NCBI GenBank assembly: GCA_010094025.1
Contig: ML991794.1
Location: 186,001 to 250,000 of the forward strand
Reading direction: 5' to 3'
DNA: 64,000 nucleotides
DNA from: Viridothelium virens
Taxonomy: Eukaryota > Ascomycota > Dothideomycetes > Trypetheliales > Trypetheliaceae
In this document: piece after piece, positions 55,318 to 64,000 of the stretch
How the letters are laid out: the number at the start of each line of letters is the position of its first letter
How positions within the stretch are numbered: position 1 is the first letter of the stretch
The notes under the pieces: generated by a model
Database searches by the model: none
Seen by the model: only the letters and a program-made list of their open reading frames with translations
Told to the model about the DNA's origin: nothing
Translations under genes and position numbers: made by a program

Positions 55318-56675
55318 CTCCGGGTGACTTTGAAGTTAATGCGGTAAAGGAATTATTGGGTTGGTATAATCATTAGACGGAGGAAATCCGGGCCGGAATG
55401 CGGATAAGGAGTGGACAATAGTTGGTGAAAGTGATTTGGAAAAACATGTGTCTGCGAGCAGATCGCTTGATAGATCGACGTCGGGTCAGTCGAGGGGCGA
55501 GGGGGCGGCAGATGCTGGTGTAGCTTCGATAATAGGGGAGGTAGAAGAACTACGGCGCGTTTCGCCTAGGATTTTGCCGTGGGCGGTGAATGAAATGAGA
55601 AAGCAGACAGTGGCTAGACTGGAGATGGACAAGAATGGCTTGGGTGTGAAGTAAGGAGAGACTGTGGTTGAGGAATAGCTTGTAAAAGGGTGTGAATCAG
55701 GGTACGTGGGTACTGATGAAACGAGGTCGCGTTCGGCGAATGAAGAGCGTGTCTAGGAACTTGCACGACTCCCGACCACATCACTGCGCAGACTACGCAG
55801 ACTACGCCGGCTACGCAGCCCAGCGGATAAACCTTCCGTCAAATCCTGGCCCTGGTTGCCATCCCCGTCCACGCCACTAGGTTCTGCTTGTCCACGTACC
55901 TCATACAAACCTGCACGCTGTCAGGGCAATCGTGTAGCGACGTGCAGAACTAGCCTTTACCCTCTAAAGAAGGCCAGAGTACCACCCAGTACTTGACGCC
56001 GTCCTGAGCGCATGAGACTGCATCTTCGATGCTGATTGAACACCGGCCGTACAATTCTGTTACCAATCCTACCAGGTTCCAACTGCAAGGCCGTTAATGC
56101 ACGATCCTAGGAAGGTGATACTGCAATCAAAGCCGAGACTTGGATTGTGCCTCCTCCATCGCTTTAGACCTCCATCCCACTGCTCAGGAGGCGATATTCT
56201 CATCACTAATCTGACTGATATGGGATCTAGTGGGAGCCAAGACACCGACTAATGCCACTAGCTAACCTTCTTACGGTCGCCAAAGTATCAAAGCTTGTTT
56301 TTGCCCCCTTTGCTTGCGGCTTTCGGCCAGTCAAGCCTGTCTGAACGTCACTTTCGTATCTTATTTGACATTCGATAGTCGCTGATACTCTTTGAACAAA
56401 GGACTCGTCGCCACCATTCTTGGTTTTGCTACTAATCGGGTATGAAATAGTTCTGTCCTCCGATTTGACCTCTTCCAATCACGTCCACCCAATGATGGGC
56501 ACAGGGACGTCGACACGTGACAGCGCGCCGCGTTTGTCCTTCAGTGACGTAGTACATTCCTCAGTGGCTTCCATTATTCTTTTTAAATAAGTTTCGTTTC
56601 CGTGCATTTCTTTTTTGCTTCACAATCATTTCAATTTACTCTTTTTCGCAATTGATTTCCGTATCAACCGGCAAA
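55318..56675. promoter_or_regulatory. Divergent promoter region between the Msb1-like and DUF3140 genes
   Basis: A 1.36 kb head-to-head gap. A CACGTG(A) site lies at 56514-56519, about 160 bp before the DUF3140 start. Three 9-bp units (CAGACTACG twice, then CCGGCTACG) lie at 55789-55815. A frame at 55436-55654 (+) has no domain. Confidence 0.5.
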
Positions 56676-57149
56676 ATGGTCAAGGATAATGAGACAGTCG
56701 TCACGTGAGCCTGGGAGGGACCCAAAAAACATCAATACGGGAGCAGTAGAACTAATCGATAAATCTAGCGAATTCAATGAAATCGTCAACATGTCTGCCA
56801 AGGAGCTCCAGGACTGGCTTGGACAAGAGGAGTCCGCTGGTTCTGGATGGAGCAAAGATGACGGATCAGGAGAGACAGTTGGTCACGAAAGGTATGCTAT
56901 TGCACAAATTCGCGAGAATAAGATAGGCTGGGACTAAATTGAGGAAGCGGTCGCAAAATCATCGCGATACTCGAGAAGAACCCCAACAAGGATCCCGAGA
57001 AATATGAGCAGGAAGATATTGACCACATGCGGAAGGTGGTTGCATACTGCAAGCGCCATTTAGCGCAGGAACAATCAGCGAAGCAGAATCCTGACTCTAA
57101 ATCGGCTAAAAGTTTAAAGAACTGGGGTCACGACCCGCAGAAGTCGTAG
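56676..57149 (+). CDS. DUF3140 family small protein
   Basis: A 117-residue protein in three exons: 56676-56704, 56769-56891 and 56948-57149. Joined: MVKDNETVVTEFNEIVNMSA, KELQDWLGQEESAGSGWSKD, then GHESGRKIIAILEKN, EQEDIDHMRKVVAYCKRHLA, ending SKSAKSLKNWGHDPQKS. The ELxxWLxTxES-type start, the GRKIIxIL block and the KNWGHDP end are the family hallmarks, found in fungi and bacteria. The first exon is only 29 nt. Introns: GTGAGC...TCTAG and GTATGC...GGAAG (the second acceptor is not preceded by pyrimidines). Function of the family is unknown. The 5' flank has the CACGTG site at 56514. Confidence 0.88.
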
Positions 57150-60100
57150 CAATGGTAGAGGTTGGATGGAAACGGAGGTCCCGCGTCGAATTCATATGTA
57201 ACGACAGAATATAAGAGTCAAGACAGGCAGCACTTTTCGTCTCCTTGAAGCAAAAGTATACCGAGCAATCCCAACTCTCGTCCCCTTATCTCCTATATCA
57301 TCCGCCACTTCACCCTCAAGCTCCCTCCGATGACAGCCATATCCGTTAGTCAGACTTTAGATTGACTGGCCTAGTTGCCCAAAGTGCCTGGTATGCCAGC
57401 TCCCGGCATATACTCCCTCATCAATCCGCCCATTGTCGATATCAGCAGATATCCCATACGATCGATATAATGGACGCGGATGCTGGTGGACGGTGTATTG
57501 ATATCATTGTCAGTGACTTTGAAAGAAACGTGGTCAGACGAGATGGAAAAGGCAATGATGAGATCTTTGGATGGAGGAAGCGAGTTTTTAAGATGGGCCG
57601 CACGGGAAGATGGACCTGACATCGAAACTGAGAGCTGTGAAGGTGTTACCAGATCTGACGTTGCTGGCTGCAGTGAGCTGGCGCTCAACGGGCGCGGTGC
57701 CGTTTGAAGGGTTTCCCCTAAGATCGACCTCGTGATTGGAGTGATCGAGACTGGCAAAGTAGGCTTGGCCTTCGCCGCTGGAGAGGATGATGGTGGAGAG
57801 GGAGGCGCTTGGGATATGAATGGAGGACATGTCTGAATATGAGACTCGACGGTGGGATAGAGAATCTCAATAAGGCTTCTCGAGTCTTATGGCAAGCCAC
57901 TGAGCAAACGTGCTTGAGCGGACTGCAGAAGCCACTGTACTGTAGGGGTGCCTCCAGGGGCATCTCTCGGCTTGTCTCTGCTTTTTTCGAGGTTTCTTTT
58001 TAATGAGGTTTTTGCTGGAGAGCCCATCATTACAGCTCACTGAACATCGCGGGCATTTTGCATCGATTCTCGGGGGATAGCGGCGGTAACAACAACTCAA
58101 TGTAAGTAAAAGCAGCAGGGACTAAAATAGGTATCAAACAGGATTATTGATCATTGAAACTTGCCAAACAAGTGTAAAGGTGTAGAGAGCCCCTCCGAAT
58201 AGCTGTCATGGTGGGTAAAAGGCAATGTCATGGATCCAATGCAGGCTCTTAACAATGATGAGGTTAAGGTAGGTCCTTCAAAAATGCTGCTGCTCTGCAA
58301 ATTTTTTAAATGCAGTATACCCTGTCTCAAATGACAGCATCGACTTTGCTCTGCACCTTTGCTTGACGCTGTCAAATTAACCGACAAGATCATCAGACTG
58401 GTACTTATCAGTAGTTTTGCGATAAGCGAGGGGCCCTTGACAGTTGTAGGAATTCTTCTAAGATTCGCCTGATTGTTGATGGAGGACGGGGACCTTTTGA
58501 AGATTTGAGACACAGGCGAGGATAAGCAAATGCGCTAATAACACCAACAGCTCCGGAAGAACCCCTTTCAGGATTCCACCCTCATGATGAGGACTGAGGA
58601 GGCCTGGATCTCGCTTGATACCTTGCAAATCTGGTGGACAAGAGGGTTCGTGCTCTAATGCGGATGATATAATTACGGGATGATCGACATCCCCACCAGG
58701 CACCCTGACCTTGTATCTAAAAATGGATCACTACCTACCTTAGGGCTTCAGCCCGAGAGGATTGCCTGTGCGTCTATTACCGCATCCCCCGAAGCATCGA
58801 TCATACGACGTCTCTCATTCGCCTGAAATCCTTTAGCAGTTCTCGCTTGCTGTATAAGATCTTGTCAAAGCAGATTGCCCGGCGCGTAATGACGACGTGC
58901 ATTACCGTTGCAGCCAGCTAGATGCACACTGATGCGGTCGGTGAAAAACATCAAGCAATGCCAACCAATACACGTCGCTGAACTAACTCACAAGAAAAGC
59001 ACGACGGTGTTTGCTACATACGTTGACGTCTTCACGCGCGTCTAAATAGAGCAAAAAGGCAATTGCTATCTATTTTTGATTCGTGCCCAGTGAGGCACCG
59101 AGCATGCTAGCAGGCGAAATTCAGCATCTACTACCATTAAGCATATCTCTATTGGAAAGATCGGACTTTTACGTCAACGGCCGGGATAAGGCATAATCTG
59201 CATTCGTCGTTACGTCTAGATTGCATGGTTTTTGCCAACATCTATGAGTTCATCGTATTGTGGTATGATCGGGAGAGATGCCAACCTCCACAGGGCTCAA
59301 CGGCCATGGGCCGCGAATTGGGCCGTTCGAAAAGGGGCGTTCACACCGCTCACGTATTGACGAATAGCGCGCCGGTGCAGCTCCAGTGCTTCACCTCTAT
59401 TAGGGACGGTCGAAGAAGTTAGAAGCTTGAAAGAATCCTTGACATTACTCGGGGTTGAAAGAATGCACAGAGCGTGAATGTAGGCGGTCGGTGATCGGAG
59501 AATTATGAATCTGGGTAGCCGAGACCGCAGGATCCCGTGCTAAAAATAGCGGATTGGGGTGCAATGACCGCTAAAATGTCCTTCTTCGGCAAGCTCAGCC
59601 CAGTGTCGGCCGATGATGGTGGGGGCGTTTAAGCTTCGCGCAGGGTGTCACCTTGTGTAATGAACGTTGGGTCAGTGGTTTGGTTCTGTTTCAATGTGTG
59701 AGATGTGAGATGAGTGATGGGTGCTAGATATCGTTAAGCTCGCCGTTCTGAAGCCTGCAAACAGTAAGGTGAGTAAGATGGTCCTAACGGCTGATGTCTG
59801 ATCTGGGGCATCTGAAGCGATGACAGCTAATTAACCCTAACGAGCAAATCGCGGATTCATCCCCTGCCCCGAGGGCACGGTTCAGGCTTGGCCTCTCCAG
59901 GCTCCGCTGTGTCGGTTGATAAATCTGCTGCTATTCTTAGCCAACCTTCCTCTACTCTCCCAGTCTTGACCTGGTTGTGTGGGCGTCGACGAGCCGCATG
60001 TCATTGAAGACCCTGTCTGATCATTGTGTCTCTTCAACCCTCACCGGAGGACTTATACCATCTTCTCCTCCGTCGGACGCCTAAGCGAAGCCTCGAGACT

Positions 60101-60238
60101 TGAAGTGCACCGTCTCGCCCCTGTTGCTGCTTTTGGCCCGCCTTTTGCACTACCATCCCCTCCTCGACTCCATCCCGGACCGAAAGCATCTGTTGGCATC
60201 GAATTTGTACGAGCGCATGCTTGTAAAAACAATTGAAA
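57150..60238. other. Intergenic, 3.1 kb, no supported gene
   Basis: The long gap before the MADS-box gene. On the - strand at 57830-57371 two overlapping frames read SIHIPSASLSTIILSS and ISSDHVSFKVTDNDINTPST, neither complete, with no domain; I leave them out. Two frames at 58703-58151 (-) look like chance. The last 800 bp before the MADS start are probably its promoter and leader, which is common for such regulators. Confidence 0.4.
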
Positions 60239-62086
60239 ATGGGCCGAAGGAAAATAGAGATCAAGGCCATCAAGGATGACCGGAACAGATCCGTGTATGT
60301 GAATCTCCGATCCTGCGGAGACGCGAACTGGGCGAAACCCGACTAACAAACACTTTGCGCACAGTACTTTCCTCAAGCGCAAGGGCGGACTCTTCAAAAA
60401 GGCTCATGAGTTGTCCGTTCTGTGTTCAGTCGACGTCGCTGTTATCATCTTTGGCCATAATAAGAAGCTATACGAGTTTTCGTCTGGTGACATCAACGAG
60501 ACGCTAGGCCGATACCAATATGTACAGTGCTCCATGCGCTTTAGAAAGCAGAGCTTGCGACTGATAGTTGACAGTATGGCGGCGCTCACGAACACAAAGG
60601 CCCCGCAGATTTCATGGGAAAGCGCGATGGCGACGATGATGACGAAGATGATGAGAATATTGGATCGCAACACGGCGACTCTCACTCACCTCCAGAACAC
60701 CCCAATGTACCCTACGGTCTCACGAACCATCCAGGTTATCAGCACATGCGACAACATACCGCATCGGCGTCTCCGCCAATGCCAAACGGCAATGTCCCCT
60801 TTCACCAGAGACAAGGAACGCCACAGCCACTAGGCGGCTCACGGCCGGGCTCCAGAAACGCCTTTCGACGGACTAGCTCTAATCTGGTCCCTCAACACCC
60901 TCACCAAGTGACACAAGGTCAATCTGGCCCGAATAACTATGCCTACGTCCCAAACCCTCCCATCTATAGCGGTCCGGCTACTGCGCCCATGCAGATGGCT
61001 CGACCGGGACCACCTCCAAACCAACCGCAACAACAATATACCCATCCCCCACCCCACAATGGTCCTGTCTATCAAGCTTACCTGCAAGAACAACGCCGAC
61101 AATCCATGCCACCCGCCTTTCCTGCACAGCATCAACAACATCCACAACAACAGCAAGAACGCCCCCCTCAAGTTCATCAGCCCTCACCACCACAGCCTGA
61201 GCAAAACCACTTTCAAAGCCCGCCGATGCCTCAACAACCGCAGCAGCAACAACAACCTAAGCCACTTTCACAAGCTGCTAAATCTCACAGTATCTTTACG
61301 CCCATTGATGACAGCCGATCATTATTGGCTCAACACTGGGGCAATACCAGTGGGGCCGAGTCATCTAAGCCAGACCCTGTAATAAAGACAGAAACGGGTC
61401 TGCGATCGCATTCCATCGATGTAGCTGCAGTACAACGAGGCCAAGTCAACGGCAACCATGTTCCGGTGACCCAACAGCAGCAGCAACGTGCACCGCCTGC
61501 TCCTGTCGCCCCACCGCAAAGAACATCCTCCACCTCTTCAATGCCCTCTTTCGGACCGCCTTCACGGACGAATAGCATGCCAGATGCCAAGCGACCCCGA
61601 CTCAAGGTCCAAATACCCAGCGAGCAATCTGACGGGGGCGAAGGAGAGGCCGATTCGTCACCCAAAGAAAGTACGACTGGGCAAACGCCTGCAAAAGCGG
61701 GAGAGCAAGGCCATGGTGGTGTGGTTCTCCCGCCTCCCTCTCCTTCAGCAAGCGCTCTGTTGAGCGCAGGAGCCCAAGGTCCACCTAATCCCTTTGCACG
61801 GCCTGCTCCCCCGATGAATAATTATAATAACGGCAAGGATAACGAGACTCCGATATCTGCCTTGCCGAGTCGTTTCGTCGCTGATGGCCTCTTGCCTTCT
61901 CCATCCAGCTTTTACCCACCGGAATGGGGGTTTGGTAGAGGCGATAGTAATATCCTTCCCAGTCCTTTGAATTTCCAGACACCGGTCGCTACCAATGGCC
62001 CGAGCTTTAGAGATGAAGATGGTGATCGAAAGAGGAAAACGTCTGAAGGATCGGACAATGGCGCCAGTAAAAGAGCGAAAAATTGA
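60239..62086 (+). CDS. MADS-box transcription factor, Rlm1/RlmA type
   Basis: 574 residues in three exons: 60239-60294, 60365-60521 and 60575-62086. The MADS domain reads [60 protein letters not shown], then [20 protein letters not shown] across the second intron. MGRRKIEI and the short SAM-like block after the MADS box mark the MEF2-like group to which yeast Rlm1 and Aspergillus RlmA belong, the end points of the cell-wall-integrity MAP kinase Slt2/MpkA. The rest is disordered and Gln/Pro/Asn/Ser-rich ([14 protein letters not shown]), with a conserved end near [17 protein letters not shown] and a basic last block ([18 protein letters not shown]) that may be a second nuclear signal. Confidence 0.93.
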
Positions 62087-63221
62087 TACAGTTGTCGTTC
62101 AAGAGATTTGACGGCTTGTAGGCGTATGAAAAATCTGAATAAACCTACCTGGGTATGGAGTCTTTTTGTGGAATTTGGTCATACGACCGGTGGCGTTGAA
62201 ACCGTTTGCAACATGTTGCTATTCAGCTCACTTCTTGTCTATTGTATTTGCTGCAAGAATCGTTGGTGAAGTCGTGTTCATTCAGTTCTAGTGGGATACC
62301 CAACGCTCGTTGCAATTACGATCATCGTGGGACTTCGTCTGTTCTCTTTTATTTTATGTTATTTTTTTTATCTTCTTTCCAACAAACTCAGCGGTTCTTG
62401 CAGCTGGAAGGACCCAAAGGCTTAAGGTCACTCCGATTTTAAATTTCCAAAATGTTCTGTATGTGGGGCTGTTAAAGGGTTGATCTGCGGTCTGACAGAA
62501 GGGTTCAAGAGGGATCTTTTCGTTGCTTTAAGATGTTGTTCGGGATGTAAAGCCTCCATTTGTCCGTCAAACTAGCTCGGTACCTGGTTTGTCTCATAGG
62601 GCGTTGCTTTTTGTGAAGAGCTGGGAATGGGTTCGTAGGCGAGTCGGTTAGACGCGAACAGTTCGGTCGATTGGCGTGCTCGTTGTCTGTAGGGAGTACA
62701 GACTGAATACCTAGTGGTTGAATTTAAAATCACAAATAAATTGAGACGTGAACTTCGAGATGTCTCCATATAAGTCACTAAAGTGGACTTGCCAAAGTGC
62801 GCAACGAATCCGAGACTGGCCAATGCATTCTTTCATCCGCATATCTAAACGAGCTGATCGAATGCAAGGTGCATGGCTGAGATGCCGGTCGTGACGTGAC
62901 GTCGTCACAATGGCAGAAGCTCGACACACCGAAGGTCATTGGCATGGTCAGATTCTTTTCTTCTTGCTATGACACTTGGCAACCCTTCATTGCCTCCTGA
63001 CATTTAATCAAGTCGTGAATATCAGTAGTCCATTCGCGCAAACTTGCTTTGCCGTGGCTGACTCGCCTGCAGCAAGCTGGCCGCGTTTGCTACCTAATCA
63101 TCACCCAGCCTCCGACTTCAGCTGCTGGGCCCCACCAAACTTCTAATAACCCACGTCCACCGATCATACTGCTCCCTTCTTGACCTACAGTCGCTCTTTT
63201 CTTTCCTTCCAGCTTCCTACC
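62087..63221. other. Intergenic, 3' end of the MADS gene and promoter of the EF-hand gene
   Basis: A 1.1 kb gap. A T-rich run (TTTTATGTTATTTTTTTTATC) lies near 62347-62370. A TGACGTGACGTCGTCA-type cluster of TGACG boxes lies around 62893-62906, which could bind a bZIP factor. No coding signal. Confidence 0.5.
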
Positions 63222-64000
63222 ATGGCCTACAACCGCGGCTACAACCCCGATTCCCTCCCCGCCTTCGTCGAGCCCGAGCAAGCCGCGCAAATGATGGGCC
63301 GTCAAGACCACCGCCCACCACCCTCCGACCCTTACGCCACCAAACCTCCTCCTCCAGCACCAGTGCAAAACCTACGACCCCAAGACGATCGCTACGGCCG
63401 CCAGTCCCCCAGCAGCAGCAGCAGCCACAGCAGCAGCCGCTACGACGACCGCCGCTACAACACCTCCTCATCCTCGACACCGAGCCTCCCCCCGCGACCC
63501 TCTCCCTCCTCCTACGGCTTCACCTCCCCCCCACCCCCCGCCGACTACGGCCACGGGCCTCGCCCCCCCGCCAACTATCACAACCGACCACCAGTCTCGC
63601 ACCGGCCGCCGACGGCGCCCCTGCCCCCGCCAAAAACCGGACAGGACCGCGACGCGCTGTGGCCGCTCTTCTGCCAGGTCGACAAGGACCGGTCGGGCCA
63701 GCTGTCGGAGAAGGAGCTGCGCGCTGCGCTCGTCAATGGTGACTGGTCGGCCTTCGATGTCCACACCGTGCGCATGATGATCCGGATGTTTGATGTGGAT
63801 CGCTCGGGGACGATCGATTTCGATGAGTTTTGTGGGCTGTGGGGGTTCTTGAGTGCGTGGCGGGGGCTGTTCGATCGGTTCGATACGGATCGGAGTGGGA
63901 GTATCTCGTTGGCGGAGTTTGGGGAGGCGTTGGTCGCGTTTGGGTATCGGTTGAGTCCGCAGTTTGTGCGGTTGCTGTATGGGACGTATGAACGGGGAGA
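63222..64000 (+). CDS. Penta-EF-hand (PEF/ALG-2-like) calcium-binding protein, C-terminus missing
   Basis: The gene starts at ATG 63222 and runs off the right edge without a stop, 259 codons seen. A Pro/Ser-rich N-terminus (MAYNRGYNPDSLPAFVEPEQ, then SPSSSSSHSSSRYDD) is typical of the PEF family. EF-hands follow: DKDRSGQLSEKEL (first), DVDRSGTIDFDEF (second, fully canonical with D-x-D-x-S-G-x-I-x-F-x-E), and DTDRSGSISLAEF (third). Two more hands are expected past the edge. Members bind Ca2+ and act in membrane repair, ESCRT and Pef1-type roles. No intron is seen in the visible part. Confidence 0.92.
   Translation, partial: MAYNRGYNPDSLPAFVEPEQAAQMMGRQDHRPPPSDPYATKPPPPAPVQNLRPQDDRYGRQSPSSSSSHSSSRYDDRRYNTSSSSTPSLPPRPSPSSYGFTSPPPPADYGHGPRPPANYHNRPPVSHRPPTAPLPPPKTGQDRDALWPLFCQVDKDRSGQLSEKELRAALVNGDWSAFDVHTVRMMIRMFDVDRSGTIDFDEFCGLWGFLSAWRGLFDRFDTDRSGSISLAEFGEALVAFGYRLSPQFVRLLYGTYERG

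Noticed and set aside
63090-63764. Several Gly/Arg-rich open frames on the - strand at the right edge
   Set aside because: Shadows of the penta-EF-hand gene, which has three clear EF-hands on the + strand.
1-64000. CRISPR arrays, operons and bacterial-type regulatory signals
   Set aside because: The genes are spliced and fungal; none of these features is seen.

Overview
The window is nuclear DNA from a filamentous ascomycete (Pezizomycotina). The evidence is the gene content: a HET-domain gene, two fungal rhodopsin-fold (PTH11-like) genes, a Zn2Cys6 factor, a fungal hybrid histidine kinase, an Rlm1-type MADS factor, Mex67 and an Msb1/Mug8 protein. The genes also carry short GT...AG introns, mostly about 45-80 nt. 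I cannot name the class or species. I found about two dozen intact or edge-cut protein genes, all read directly from the sequence, with exon joins chosen from splice signals plus continuity of family motifs. I saw no rRNA, no convincing tRNA, no CRISPR array and no recognisable transposon.

Layout, left to right. From 1 to 8.1 kb: a secreted GH55 beta-1,3-glucanase cut by the left edge (- strand), the mRNA export receptor Mex67 (-) and a class II aldolase-fold protein (+). From 9.8 to 19.3 kb: a rhodopsin-fold membrane protein (+), then a hybrid histidine kinase (-) head-to-head with a Zn2Cys6 regulator (+), then a secreted beta-lactamase-fold protein (+). From 19.3 to 24.5 kb: a 5 kb stretch without an intact gene, holding eroded coding signal on the - strand. 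From 24.5 to 36.9 kb: a DHDPS-family aldolase (+), a tryptophan-rich orphan (+), a histidine phosphatase (-), a short-chain dehydrogenase (+), a five-exon ChaC-like gamma-glutamylcyclotransferase (+), a fungal factor-like protein without a zinc cluster (-) and a ZIP zinc transporter (+). From 37.5 to 49.7 kb: a membrane-anchored RING protein (-), cyclophilin H (+), a second rhodopsin-fold protein (-), a candidate small secreted Cys protein (-), a 738-residue HET protein (-) and a collagen-like GPI-type surface protein (-). From 51.7 to 64 kb: an Msb1/Mug8 protein (-), a DUF3140 protein (+), an Rlm1-like MADS-box factor (+) and a penta-EF-hand protein cut by the right edge (+).

How the genes relate. 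I see no classic biosynthetic cluster (no PKS, NRPS or terpene synthase). Several genes touch the cell surface: the GH55 glucanase, the Msb1 protein (polarity, Rho1/Pkc1 signalling in yeast), the Rlm1-type factor (end of the cell-wall-integrity MAP kinase route), the collagen-like surface protein and two putative surface receptors. This shared theme is inference, and proximity may be chance. The least explained parts are the 19.5-24.5 kb relic region, the Trp-rich orphan at 26.5 kb, the 16-residue collagen-like repeat gene with a G-quadruplex motif in its intron, the candidate Cys-rich secreted gene near 45 kb and a coding-like tail at 43.1-43.3 kb. Exon boundaries are my own reading and need transcript support.
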